A stretch of 64,000 nt of DNA from Micrasema longulum (Eukaryota > Arthropoda > Insecta > Trichoptera > Brachycentridae): the NCBI GenBank assembly GCA_022494885.1, contig JAGVSM010003730.1, forward strand, positions 186,001-250,000, written 5' to 3'. Each line of letters opens with the position of its first letter. Position 1 is the stretch's first letter. This document shows, one piece after another, positions 1-10,689 of this stretch. Under the pieces are notes generated by a model, which was given only the letters and a program-made list of their open reading frames with translations, was not told the DNA's origin and ran no database searches. A program made the position numbers and the translations under genes.

Positions 1-56
1 TCTTATAATTTACTCAAATATTTCATTTTGAGGGCCATTTTCAACGAGTATATTAT
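1..56 (-). mobile_element. SINE-A 3' tail, cut by the window edge
   Basis: The sequence carries the reverse complement of the SINE-A tail (GAGGGCCATTTTCAACGAG), seen in fuller form at 38322-38500 and 42960-43150. The tRNA-like head is missing: the element is interrupted at about base 50 and the rest is replaced by other DNA. Confidence 0.7.
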
Positions 57-150
57 AAATATATAAATAGGGTGTGCTCATAAATGTAACCAAAATAAGA
101 AAAAAAAAACAAAGTGAATCGAAAATTTCAATTCATATCTACAGAAAAAA
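57..150 (-). mobile_element. LINE 3'-region fragment, pair of 42820-42910
   Basis: This stretch (ATAAATAGGGTGTGCTCATA and what follows) matches 42820-42910, where it lies inside a poly(T)-headed minus-strand LINE 3' end. Both copies lie next to a SINE-A, but in a different arrangement. No coding capacity is seen. Confidence 0.55.
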
Positions 151-1095
151 ATTAATAACCTACTAAAATTAAGATTAAAAAAATTTAAATAAAATAAGAA
201 AGCAATAAAAGAAAAGTATGTATTTAATGAGAGGTAAAAATACTGAGTTAAATAATGTTTTACAAAAATAATAAATCAGTATAGAAACGTTCTGTCTACT
301 AACCACTTTCGTAATAAAAACATACTTTTATTTGTATTATGACGTGTTTTCAATTCAAGAGGCCACTTATGAAATATTTTTGGAATAATAAAATCCAACG
401 TACGTTGTTCATTGATGATTAATATGTAATTTTATGATAATAAGATTAAAGTTATTATTGTGACATTAATATGTTATACTGTTTTTCTATTTTAAGACGA
501 AATAAAAAATAAAAATGATGTGGCGTTTTATCCTCTCTGCCTACTCCAGCGAGGTAGTTTGTTTTGTTTAAATTTTTCGCATGCCTAAAGTGCCTTTGGT
601 ATAAATCATATGCAATTATATCGTTTAAGGTGTGTTGTATAATATTATGCAAAGACTAACTGTGGGATATGTCATAAATGACGAATGATTTAGAAAAAAT
701 GTGAACGGAAAGAGGTAGGTAGGTATTTAAGATTTCTGTTACGAAACGCTAATGAATCGGTCCGGTGAAGATGATTGTAAACTGGTTTAAAAAGATATAA
801 AAAGGAATTGTACGAAAAGCGAAAATAAACTCTTGTAAAAGTTGCACGAAAATCAAGAGGAAGCATTGACCGAGTCATCCGATCTAGACGCGCTTTCTCC
901 GCGCTTGTTCAAGACGGGACGGTCATAGGGTTTCACGAAACGAACTGATAGAAAAAAATAAATCATCCGAAAATAAAATAAACTATAAAACGCCTGCATA
1001 ACACCTATTCTCCTCTAGGGACTACGCATGCGAATAGTGGCACCTCACCAGGGCCCAAAACAGCAAAATACTGAGTTTTAAGAATAGGTGTCTCA
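151..1095. other. AT-rich stretch with no recognised feature
   Basis: I see only short ORFs without family resemblance. A slightly GC-richer patch near 880-950 was not matched to any repeat in the window. Confidence 0.5.
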
Positions 1096-1300
1096 GGGGA
1101 ATCTTGGGTATGCGGTGGTTTCACTTTGTGAGGGATGCAGTAATAAGAGACCGGATGCAGCAAACTCCGATGAAAACTGGCATCAAGCAGAGGCGATACG
1201 GTTGGCTGGACCATATACTGCGGATGCCTCCTGAGAGCCTTAACCGCGCTTGCCTTGTAAAGTACAAGGCGTCAGGTTCTCGATGTCCAGGATGTGAACT
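1096..1300 (+). mobile_element. RTE-like LINE C-terminal fragment
   Basis: The translation contains IRDRMQQTPMK followed by RRYGWLDHILRMPPESLNRA. This is the basic WLGHVLRMP-type segment found downstream of the reverse transcriptase (RT) domain in RTE-like and related insect non-LTR elements. A similar segment occurs at 36235-36710. The piece is truncated at both ends and joined directly to a Jockey-like fragment at about 1300, so it is a relic. Confidence 0.6.
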
Positions 1301-2073
1301 CTCCTATCGTGAACACATTGATAATATTATAAACAAATCTCTCTAAATTCTCGGTTTTATCAATAGAGTGACGGCGGACTTCAAAAATATTAATACCATC
1401 AAAACTCTTTATTGCTCACTAGTTCGACCCCATCTAGAATACGCTTCTCCTATTTGGTCTCATTCTACAGGACTCATATTGACCATATTAAGTCTGTCCA
1501 ACACCGTTTTCTAAGAAAAGTGGCATGGTTGCTTGGATTACAAAGGGGTAATTATTCCTATTTTGAAATAGAGCAATCTCTTAATCTGTCTTCATTGGAG
1601 AGACGTAAACTGAGATGGACCTTATATGCATTTTCAAAATACTTAATGCTTTAAGTGATGTCCCATCTCTGTTGCAATCAATTTCTTTTCATGTTCCCAA
1701 CCGTGTCACCAGAAGTCAAAATCTGCTATTTATAAAATCTTCTAAGAGCAACTTTGGTTTTTATGCCCCAATGTCCTGAATGTGTAGATTAGTCAATTCA
1801 GCACACGACTTGGAATTCTTTGGGATAGATCTTCCGGCTTTTCGTAGATTTCTTCGCGACTAAACATTGTGGAATGAAGTTGGATTGGCATGGTTAAGCT
1901 CGAAGTCTTAGGTCTTTCGTTTTTATGAATATATTGTATGCTATTATTGTTTTGCCCTTGTTTGTCTTTGCTAAATAGTTTTATGTTCTTTTTGTTCAGT
2001 TTCTTGCATTTATGTTTCTTCATGTAACTGTTGTAATTGGCTTAGGCCGTGTATATAATAAATAAATAAATAA
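1301..2073 (+). mobile_element. Jockey-like LINE 3' end, broken
   Basis: Read across frames, the translation gives the C-terminal part of a Jockey-type RT: HIDNIINKS, LGFINRVTADFKN, TLYCSLVRPHLEYASPIW, then HIKSVQHRFLRKVAW, LSSLERRKLRW, and after another shift LNALSDVPSLLQSISFHVPN. There is an in-frame TAA before ILGFINR and frameshifts near 1460 and 1640. The 3' untranslated region ends in an (AATA)n tail at 2056-2073, so the 3' terminus is intact. The minus-strand copy at 21105-21600 is the same type. Confidence 0.85.
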
Positions 2074-2079
2074 ATCTCC

Positions 2080-2255
2080 ACTGCTGATTGTTCGTTGGCA
2101 ATTTATGTCAGAATTTATGTCAGAAACGAGAACCTTGGAGGACGCACAAGAGCTGGCAACCAATAGAGATGCATAGAGGCTTTTTGTGGACACAGCATAT
2201 TATGCTTCAACTAGGGAGTGGACATGGAATGATGATGATGAAAATGAACAATTTT
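2080..2255 (+). mobile_element. RTE-like LINE extreme C-terminus
   Basis: The translation gives LEDAQELATNRDA followed by FVDTAYYASTREWTWND and a run of Asp codons (gatgatgatg). This is a common end of RTE-like insect LINE proteins (xDRxxWRxxV, then STREWT and acidic residues). The 5' part is missing, and one stop interrupts the piece. A poorer relative is at 59480-59580. Confidence 0.6.
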
Positions 2256-2344
2256 GCCACCCTTAATAATGAACTAAGGTACAATACGGAAATTAATAAA
2301 CAAAGATAATTTATTAATATTAACCTTTTTTGTGTGATTCCGTG

Positions 2345-2400
2345 TAAGTTAGATTCGTTCTGACGTTTTGACTATCATTGCAGGGGCTGTGTGTTTTGTA
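2345..2400 (-). mobile_element. PLE-type 3' terminal motif, degraded
   Basis: On the minus strand this reads CTGCAATGATAGTC, AAAACGTCAGAACGAATC and TTACACGGAATCAC. It is the same terminal block as at 27622-27700 and 53520-53605, where it keeps the GAAACGTC core. The hammerhead-like core is mutated here. Confidence 0.5.
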
Positions 2401-2544
2401 GAAAAACATATGTGTTTATGTACTAGTAATTAACATAAACCTAGAAATTACTGTGCACGAATAATAAAAGAAGCTGTGGAGGGCAACACCAACAGCCGTG
2501 AGATTGACAGGTCCAAATTTCGCTTTTTAAATGCATTTATAGGA

Positions 2545-2610
2545 TGGGTGCGCATGAGTTGATTTGAGGTTAAATAAGAAAGATGGATAACAATTGAAGT
2601 TATTTATTAA
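2545..2610 (+). repeat. Short dispersed repeat, pair of 31133-31188
   Basis: The stretch with GATTTGAGGTTAAATAAGAA and AGATGG is shared with 31133-31188. There the repeat ends where the Penelope-like fragment begins, so this copy may show the sequence of that region without the insertion. Confidence 0.5.
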
Positions 2611-2773
2611 GCAGTTACATCCGATTACTTTGTACAGAAGGAATTTACAATAGCGAACATTGGCGGAGAGCTGGTGGCCGGGCGACACAAAATGCCAAGA
2701 TAAAATATAATGAGTTCTTTCTATGCACGGTGTTTAATATCTCGTCCGAGCTGACGTTGCTGCGGACTACGCG

Positions 2774-3010
2774 TTGCGGGCCAAAGCGGAGTTCGGACCT
2801 GTCAACCTCACGGCTATTGGGGTTGCCCTCCACAAGGCAATTAAAATACACACACACCCAAATAAAATGAACAAAGACGACGGTCTGAAACTCAGCATGG
2901 TTTCCGGCACTACATACTACAAAAATGACATGGAATGTTTCTACTGCCGATTGCGACACGGTACTAAAAAAAAAATTGCACGGAAACCAACATTAAAGAG
3001 AAGAAATTAA
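2774..3010 (+). mobile_element. Penelope-like element protein C-terminal tail
   Basis: The open frame includes AIKIHTHPNKMNKDDGLKLS followed by TTYYKNDMECFYCRLRHG. An AIEI-hP-NN-NRDDGL-L tail after the GIY-YIG domain is typical of PLE proteins. A second copy at 27410-27575 shows the same tail followed directly by a PLE-type 3' motif. The catalytic domains are not present here. A minus-strand ORF over the same bases (2645-2959) is only its shadow. Confidence 0.6.
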
Positions 3011-4310
3011 AATTAAAATTAAGTCCTGTGCTTTAGTGAAGAAATCCTTTATTAAGTATTTTTTTATTTAATATTTTAAAACCAAAACATTCAATAATAT
3101 ACCCCTGAAAACGGCAGCCACACATTATATAATATTATATTATATAATATGTAGCAATTATACAAATTATTTATATTATTTTATGCACTGTGAAATATTC
3201 CTTAGCAGCGTGTAGCCATATATATAATATTAAATAGTACCCGGGTCACATGAGTGGGCACGGGCTGAAGTGTTTGTTCCTGTGAACTTTCTATATCACT
3301 TGACCGGTCACGAAAAGACGGAGTAACATTTTTTGCGCAGTGGGCGTAGTAATTGTATCTTCAAATAATATTTATATGATACATTCACTCGATACAGACA
3401 GTGGTTATGTCGTATACTAAAGTGAGTAGTATTGCAGAGTATACATATAAATATGATCACGAATTCCCATCTGCAAATCATGAATAGAGATAGAACGCCA
3501 CAACACTACATGTTAACTTTTCAGCAGGGGCGAATCGTCAAAATAAGCAATTACGCACAGCTTACCATTATATTTGACTTTCGATAATAATGTTTTATAG
3601 GAACCATGTTTCTTTTAAAAAAAAGTTATTTATTATAAATCACCACCACCGTTAATACGTATCTTCCTACAAAAAATATCTATGAAGAGCGCCCAGCCCG
3701 TTCTCAGTGAACGATGAAACAAGCCGATTACATCAGCTTATTCCTCCATACAAACAAAAGTTCACTATGGTTTACGTCTTTAACCAAAGTCAGCTTTTTA
3801 GTACTAAAACAAGCTTGCAGATTACAAATATTATTTGAGGATTTTCTATTTGGAAACTAATATTTTTAACATTATTTCCGAAGACTATTTTTCTTTGATG
3901 GGATACCGTTGATATATTATGTATCACATAGGACATGTGGCGTTTGCAGTGGCCATTTTTGTAATTATTAATTTTAAAAGAAATCGGCCAGTGCTCAGTG
4001 TTGACAGTTAAATCATAATGGAAATATCTGCTAAATGTTATATGTTGATATTGTTATATTTGTTAATAGTTTTTTGTTCAAGAATTGTATTAAAATAGTG
4101 TAGAATAAAACTATGTTTATTGAGTGGTAAATAATAATTGTTGTTTGAGTTGATTTCCATAGAACCACAGAAAAAATAGTCGTTTATAATAATATTACTT
4201 ACATATTATGTACATATATGCAGGTACAAATTATTGAACATTTTTTTGTAGATTACCTATAAAATAAATCACGGCTCGCCACTGCTTTACACACAGATAG
4301 CATCTTAGCT
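3011..4310. other. AT-rich stretch with no recognised feature
   Basis: Nothing coding is recognised. An AT-only palindromic stretch lies at 3123-3150. Confidence 0.5.
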
Positions 4311-4314
4311 ACGG

Positions 4315-4480
4315 CCACGAGTGCCCCTGGCAAGATTTATATTTTGTGCCCCCGAAGATTTATTTTCTAGGAAGAGAAAAATAAAAAAAGGTAGCGGGTC
4401 TGCAAAATGCACCCCTCCTGAGGGTTACGCCCCTGGCAGTCGTCCGCCTGGGCAGCCCCTAGCTATGACGCTGCACACGC
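4315..4480 (+). repeat. GC-rich repeat-like insert
   Basis: This block (CACCCCTCCTGAGGGTTACG, then CCTGGGCAGCCCCTAGCTA) is clearly richer in GC than its surroundings. It resembles a dispersed block ending in a CTAGCTACGCCACTG-like string that I recall from insect genomes. No second copy was seen in this window. Confidence 0.3.
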
Positions 4481-4559
4481 CACACACATGTAACTTCTTG
4501 TACATTCCACTTCTCATAAACGCATGCTGATTATTCAGATAATTATTCTTATTATTATT

Positions 4560-4930
4560 AATATTATTCAGACTACTTATCATTCTGCGTGTGCCTTGGA
4601 CAGCCAGAAGGAAGAATACATCGATACTGAAAGAGCTCCATATTACAACTCGTCTATCAGTGGTGTGTTTGAGAAGCATACGGTTTTTTTTTGGACATAT
4701 TGCTAGACGTGAGCTAGACAATCTAGAAAAGGCAATAATGTCTGGTCGAGTTGAAGGTAGGAGCAGCCGGGGTAGAATCCCATATAGATGGACTGACCAA
4801 ATAAAGGTGGCTCCGGGGCTAAAATTTGATGAGTCAGTTCGTCGGGCTGAGGACAGACTGGAGTGGAACAGACTAATCAGAAGTGTTTATGGTGATCACG
4901 ATCCTCAGCAGTGAGGGACCGACTTGGAAG
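4560..4930 (+). mobile_element. RTE-like LINE C-terminal fragment
   Basis: An open frame of about 107 codons reads RRKNTSILKELHITTRLS, FFGHIARRELDNLEKAIMSG, RVEGRSSRGRIPYRWTDQI and ends GDHDPQQ. This is the standard tail of insect RTE-like non-LTR elements (TNxSILxELxI, FGHIAR, GRRxRGRxPxRWxDQI). It is one of the better preserved LINE pieces in the window. The RT and endonuclease regions are absent. Confidence 0.85.
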
Positions 4931-5059
4931 AGAGAATTATTCAGACTTCGGCTGAATCTGATTTTACGTATTTGTTGAATTTAAATTCGCCATGTCTTTC
5001 TCAGTCCCTTTTGTATTCTGTATCCATCAATGTTCGTCGTAAATGCTTTTAAAAGAAGA

Positions 5060-5350
5060 AGAAAATCCCTTTTACATCGTATTTGATGTACATGGATACA
5101 GCGGAACTATGGAACAATCATACGCAAGCAGCATGGAATAAATTAGGGGTATACTATAACAATGTATATTGGCAATTATTTGGACTGCCTAGGTACTGCA
5201 GAGCCTCCGAAATGTTTACAGCTGGGCGGATAACGGAAACCCCTGAAAAACTCCAACAAAACGCTTCTCCAACCCACTGCAGGGTGGATCCATTCACCCC
5301 TGTTCGAGCGATGATTGCAAATGCTGAGACCGCTATAAGGACAATTCTGA
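5060..5350 (+). mobile_element. LINE C-terminal fragment (YNNxxRxLxGLPRYCxAS type)
   Basis: The translation contains YYNNVYWQLFGLPRYCRASE followed by MFTAGRI. This matches the post-RT segment (YNNAFRxLLGLPRYCSASGMFAxARV) of a common arthropod LINE group. It sits between an RTE-like tail and another LINE tail in the same orientation, forming an array of unrelated 3' ends. Confidence 0.6.
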
Positions 5351-5935
5351 ACTGCTCCAAATGTTAGAACGATTGCAGAATGTTTGTATACGTTATATCG
5401 TTAATTTTCCCAAATTTGACCACACAACCGAATACCACACGCATCTGCACTGGCTCAGTATCGGGCATAGAAGAAACATTTACATTCTATCACTTCTTCA
5501 CAATATTTTGAAAAATCCCACTGTGCCTGTTTATTTGAGAGAGCTTTTCCAACCTCTAGCACAACATTGGCTATCCCTTTGCTCTAGTAACGAGAGAACC
5601 CTTTTCATACATCTTCACCGCTTTAATTTTCTTACCACCTCTTTCACGGTAGTAGCTGCTCACTATCTTAATCTTTGAGTTGTTCCTTTCTCCTTCTTCT
5701 TTCCTTCCCATCACCTCTCTTCATAATCAAGTGTAAATTTTTAGTTCATTTTTGTTTTAATTTTTTACATAAAATTATGAAATTCCGCATAACTACCTAG
5801 AATATGTCCATGTACTTGTAATTTTCTCAAAATGAACGGTTTGTATAGGAAAGAAGAAATTGCCTTAAGGTAATATGCCCGCCCTTATATGTATACAAAT
5901 TGTGCATATACATAAAGTGTTAAATAAATAAATAA
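5351..5935 (+). mobile_element. LINE 3' end with poly-AAAT tail
   Basis: The frame from 5361 reads MLERLQNVCIRYIVNFPKFD, HLHWLSIGHRRNIYILSLL and VYLRELFQPL. This is the C-terminal RT region (lQNxCIRfi, LxWLxxxxRRxxhxLxLL, PxYLxxLF) of a non-LTR retrotransposon. The 3' part (ATTGCCTTAAGGTAATATGC, then CCGCCCTTATATGTATAC) is shared with 50185-50545 and, on the minus strand, 28640-29330. The element ends in AAATAAATAAATAA at about 5934. Confidence 0.8.
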
Positions 5936-6425
5936 GGACATCCAATTTATTTTATTTCATCTCATTTATGCACAATTTCTTTTTTTTTCTTACAAGTTGA
6001 TAGTTTAGTTTTATTTTTGTTTTGTACTTAAGTTTAATTTTATTAGGAAGTTTTTAGTTTTGATTTTTTTAACTAATGTATTTTATATATTATGTAAGTT
6101 ATTATCACCACATTGTTTTGTTTAAATTAAATGTGTTTTTGTTTTACATATATGGTAGAATTGGCACTGCACTATTAAGCTATTTTACTGGAATTAAATT
6201 AATTGAGACAATATTTTAATCTTTCTTTCATCGTTTTTAAAAATATTATTAAAACCATTGAAGGCCCCTAAATAAGATAAGTCAATAATACTTGTCTTTG
6301 CACGAATCTAGAGATTCGCAACGCGATGCGTTGTAACTAATTCGACAAATATTATTTATTGTCATTTTTGTATGCGAATTCCATTGTAATTATATAATAA
6401 ATCATATTTGAAGATTTTTTTATAT
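5936..6425. other. AT-rich stretch with no recognised feature
   Basis: No gene or repeat is recognised. Two small adjacent palindromes at 6303-6334 are listed in the findings. Confidence 0.5.
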
Positions 6426-6429
6426 TTAA

Positions 6430-6640
6430 AAAAAAAGAATAACCCAATAAGCCTCCATTTTAGATGCTTGTCAGCAGGTAGTAAAGAGTGGATATGAAAG
6501 GAGATTATGAAAATACACAACAACACTCAGACTAACTGAAAAAATAATCTCTTTTGGATTTTTTACTTGCAACTGGCGGGAATAAACCCGCCACGCCAGT
6601 TTCACAGTTGGTCGTCTAACCAACTGGGACACGGCGCTTG
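6430..6640 (-). mobile_element. SINE-D copy
   Basis: Read on the minus strand, the tRNA-like head is AGTTGGTTAGACGACCAACT, followed by the degraded box B region GGCGGGTTTATTCCCGCC. The tail contains TGACAAGCATCTAAAATGGA. Related copies lie at 25600-25815 (-) and 37965-38150 (+). Box B is damaged, so Pol III activity is unlikely. Confidence 0.7.
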
Positions 6641-7345
6641 TCTATTAAGATACAAATTAAAAATACTTGGTACACTTCCACACATTGATTTGACCAATTA
6701 GCGTTTTCACCCTGCAACGGGCATCTTCAGACTAGTAAATGTGGTAAAATCGTTTTTTTCTTCTGAATATCGATAAAAATACTTTGTATTCAAACGAAGT
6801 TTTAAACTGATACAATAACTTATCACATATCTATATTTGGTACTGTATTTCCCTATAAGATAACAATTAATAATAGAATGAAATTTTTTAACACCTCGTA
6901 CCGTGACGAAGTGTTATTTTATTTACCACAGACATAATAATACATGATCTTTGAACTCAAACACATTGATGATTATTATATGAAAACATATGTCATAATA
7001 TATTTTTGATGTCTGTGAAGAGTATAAACAGCATGTATTGTAAAATTAGTTTTGGTTATCACTTGACAAAGGTTACGATAGGCGTATATTTAATAAAAAT
7101 AATCATAAATTGTTAATAATGGTTTTTCAAATACTCGTTTTGAATTGGGATTAGTATTTTAAGTATTTTTAAAATGGTTGAAAAACCACACATTAGTAAA
7201 AATTTTCTTAATAATATTACTAATTATTTTTTCAATCGATTTTATTGTATTTACAAATAAAACGATAATAAAACTGTTCTGTTTTCCACAGTTACGATTT
7301 CATTTAGCGTCAGCATCTTCTCATCACTTATGATGATATTTTGAT
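6641..7345. other. AT-rich stretch with no recognised feature
   Basis: Nothing is recognised beyond short ORFs. Confidence 0.5.
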
Positions 7346-7349
7346 GAAA

Positions 7350-8108
7350 TATTATCATCTGTGTCTAGTAAACGAGATTTTAGTATTATACTTGACACTA
7401 AACTTTATTTTACAATTTATATTGAACATGTTATTAATAAGTCCTTAAAACTTCTTGGATTTATTAACAAAAGCACAGCTGACTTCGAAAATATCAATAC
7501 CCTTAAAACTCTCTTCTGTTCCCTGGTTCACCCGCATCTTTCCTCTGTTATCTGGTCTCCATATTATGATGTTCACATCAAGAATATTGAATCAATTCAA
7601 CATCGATTTTTAAGAAAGATAGGCTGGAGGTTGGGCTTATCCAGAGACCAATATACGTAAAATTAGTTAGAAACTAGCTTATATATATATCTTCTCTTCA
7701 AGACCGTCGAAATAAATCCGACCTTCTAGTCCTATTTAAAATTCTCAACTCACTCATTGATGCGCCTGGACTACTGAGCTCAATAAAATTAAATATCCCT
7801 ACTAGAAACCTCAGACAACACTTACTCTTTTATACCGACAACCATAGAACTAACTATGGTTTTCATTCCCCTATGCCCAGAATTCTTAGATCTGCCAACA
7901 AACATACCAGTCTTGATTTTTTTGACAACAAGTTGTCTTCTTTCAAATGATCACTGAATCAAATTCAATTATAAACACCTCTCTCCCGCTTCCACTCCCA
8001 CAAAGTCTAATATAAACCATTGAGTCTTTCTAATTTTTGATAATAATTTTCTGTGTCTAAATGTGTCCATGTGTGCTCATTGGGCGTATACATAAATAAA
8101 TAAATAAA
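7350..8108 (+). mobile_element. Jockey-like LINE 3' end with AAATA tail
   Basis: The open frame reads DFSIILDTKLYFTIYIEHVI, NKSLKLLGFINKSTADFENI, TLKTLFCSLVHPHLSSVIWS and IESIQHRFLRKIGWRLGL, the fingers-to-thumb tail of a Jockey-type RT. After a stop near 7660 the homology continues in shifted frames (LQDRRNKSDLLVLFKILNSL; NIPTRNLRQHLLFYTDN; NYGFHSPMPRILRSANKH). The 3' UTR contains GCTCATTGGGCGTATACATA and ends in (AAATA)n near 8105. The same family is on the minus strand at 45500-45905 and 50120-50910. Confidence 0.85.
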
Positions 8109-8359
8109 ATAAATATTTTTCTTCATCGCGACCACGACGAAAGTCCGTTGGAGAATGAAGACAAGAAAGGCAATTACCCATCAATGAAAATACCATTTAC
8201 TACGCGTTTCAAACGTGTCTTTTTAATTATACACCTTAAACTGAAAATACCTACATTTCCATTTTCTTTTAGACAAAAAAAGGTTTTATTTAGGATAATT
8301 TATTTGTGACACTCAAGGGTGTGCATCTCAAGGGCGGTGAACAATAAACATACCAATGC

Positions 8360-8762
8360 ATCTTGCAGCTACATAGCGCATAGGCGCTTAGAATTTTAGT
8401 TCACCATTTCCAATTGCGTTCAATTTTAATAATTATTATAAGAGCTAGATTTTAACACATCTTACAAGTACAGAGCGCACGGATGTTTAGAAATCTAGCC
8501 CCCATTTACACTGTACTAAAAATGTCTAAGAAATGTTTTTAATTAATTAATAAGCGTTTACAAATAGAAATTATATTACATGTCCTGCAGCTATAGAGCG
8601 TATAGGCGGTTGAAAACATAGACCGTACTTATGGTTGAAGTTTAAGTTAAAATTAATTCATTATGTTGATTTAATCATGTTCATTTCATTAACATTACAT
8701 GGACGCTTATATCACCAAAAGTCTTGCAGCTATAAAGCGTATGAACGAGTGGGATTCTAGCA
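8360..8762 (+). repeat. Diverged repeat, four units of about 38 bp
   Basis: Four similar blocks start near 8361, 8460, 8583 and 8723. Their cores are CTTGCAGCTACATAGCGCAT, CTTACAAGTACAGAGCGCAC, CCTGCAGCTATAGAGCGTAT and CTTGCAGCTATAAAGCGTAT. Each is followed by a block near TTAGAAATCTAG, and the spacers between units are AT-rich. Spacing grows from about 99 to 122 to 140 bp. No coding frame runs through it, and I recognise no family. Confidence 0.55.
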
Positions 8763-8814
8763 ACTTAAAATTTATCAATGTTTTGAGTGTGTGTAAATTT
8801 TAGTTGATCTATAA

Positions 8815-9045
8815 ACATTTGGATACACCCAAAATATTGTTGATTCAACTAACTGGTACAAAAAAAAGTATAAACGTTAGACAATTATTTTCAAGCGTTG
8901 CCTAGAAGGTAAATTGGTTCAGCCGGATGAACCTCACCCACGTGATAAAAATTTCAGTTCTTTTACTTCACAAAAGTGAACAGATGGAAGAATTGAGGAA
9001 ATGTAGTTGTTTAAACAGGCAGAATAAAAGGGGCGATGCTGAAGC
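8815..9045 (-). mobile_element. Family E repeat, partial
   Basis: Minus-strand E body: it contains CAAGCGTTGCCTAG, the complement of TGAACCTCACCC, and the GTTCTTTTACTTCACAAAAG block. It is preceded by ACATTTGGATACACCCAAAA, which corresponds to the family's outer end. The rest of the element is missing. Confidence 0.6.
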
Positions 9046-9409
9046 CTGGGTGAAGAACTATGCAACATCCCATCGGTGATGGGTAATAAATAATTCACAC
9101 GAGAGGTAGTATTGTACATGGTCAAAATAGTACAGGCAATTGGTAAAATAAACCAAATTAGGGAAAGAAATGCCGAACATTCTTCTAGTGAAACGGAAGG
9201 CCTGTTGACTGCTGTCAATAGGCCGCCTTCTCCTGAAGAGTTTTATGTAGTTTCCTCTCCACATGAGCAAATGCTGAGGATTCCCTAACTTTAGTATATC
9301 CTTCCTGAACCCCATCAGTTAGCCAAATTTAAAGTAAAATAATTGCAGAAAAATCCACTTATTTGAAATATAAACCTTGTATATCATAAGCAAAGTAAAA
9401 AATAAAGCA

Positions 9410-9890
9410 ACTCCTATTTAAAAAAGAACTGGATTCAATTCCCTGGGAGCTGTTAACATTAACATATTACAACAGAGATGAAGAACATTTTAGATAAGGT
9501 AATATAGAAGTCTAGGCATCTACTGGGCTTATGACCTGTCATAAGAAGAAGAAAATGTATAGAAATTGAAAAAAAATAAAAAATTCAGGCGTTGCCTTGC
9601 TATTATATATATATATATATATGTAGGTGAAATAATTCAATTATATGAATCTCACCCGCATAAATAAAGGTTTCAGCTCTTTAACATTTAGAAACATCGA
9701 CAGATGAAAGAATCGAAGGAATGTAGATGTCTAAATATGGGTAGAATAGTGAATGTTACTCAGAGTCTATAGTGGTCACTTAAACCAGCAAATGACAGAT
9801 CATAAGCCCTGTAAATGCCCAGACTTCCAAATTCTCTTCTCAAAATGTTTTCTCTCTCAATTAAAGCAAATTCAGACTTAAACATTGCTT
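9410..9890 (-). mobile_element. Family E foldback element, near complete
   Basis: The left end has ACAACAGAGATGAAGAACAT ... TAGGCATCTACTGGGCTTAT and GACCTGTCAT. The right end carries the inverted version (GATCATAAGCCCTGTAAATG ... CTCTCTCAA). The two inverted ends are about 75 bp and enclose a body with CAGGCGTTGCC, a (TA)n run at 9606-9621 and AATCTCACCCGCATAAATAA. There is no ORF. The arrangement suggests a non-autonomous inverted-repeat element. Confidence 0.7.
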
Positions 9891-9959
9891 TTAAAAGATT
9901 ACAACAAAAACATTGAGCAAAGCGGTGAGTTTGGCAAGTGTACATGATGCAATGGCACA

Positions 9960-10680
9960 AAAAGGAAACGATAAAAAACTAAACAAATATTGGAATTATG
10001 GTTGGCAAGATGACGAAATCGATGGCCGATAACCGAAGGGTAGGTGCATATCTGTTGAAATTTGTAGGTAAATAAATTGAAGTTTTTGGATACTTGTCTT
10101 GTCCTTGGTTAATTAGCTACCGGACGTTAACGAATATGAAACTAAAAGTGAAAGATTCCTACATAGAGCGATATTATTTGTTCTCTCTTCTCGAGGGTCA
10201 CTGACACAATACTAATTTTTACTAATTATTGGGCTTTTGTTTTATTTTTCAATGTACCTAGTGTGTCCGCCATTGTAAAATAGAGACTGCCACGCACCGG
10301 AGCTGAGAACTCAATTGCGAGATACTGTGAGAGATGAATCGATAATCAATATCAGTAATGGTTCCAGGTGGGCGATTATAAACCTTAGCATCTTCGGTAA
10401 GTATCGAGACGAAAAACATGACTTTTATATTATTTCTATTTACCTCGGTATGGCGAAGCTGGCTTTATCGACATGTCGATACGCGTTTTCGGGAAGAGAA
10501 GGCTATTGATGGAAACATAAAAAATAGTTATATTTATTTTTGCATGCGCATTACATCATCTAAAATGTGAAATGACCTGACGCATATCTATCTCAAATTT
10601 TAAAATCTTAACCGCTAGCTGTTACTGCTGTCTTTTATGTAAAAAATATTTTTACTGTGTTGTGTTACTATAGTCATTAT
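9960..10680. other. Stretch with no recognised feature
   Basis: Short ORFs only, with none resembling a known family. Confidence 0.45.
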
Positions 10681-10689
10681 TTTTGTATT

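Noticed and set aside
2645..2959. Minus-strand ORF of 104 codons
   Set aside because: It overlaps the PLE-like tail, and the related copy at 27.4 kb keeps a similar frame only because the nucleotide sequence is shared.
6900..6930. Hammerhead-like core at GTGACGAAG
   Set aside because: No GAAA element or stem II partner follows at a suitable distance.
8360..8762. CRISPR-like array
   Set aside because: The units are diverged, the spacing is irregular, and the genome is eukaryotic.
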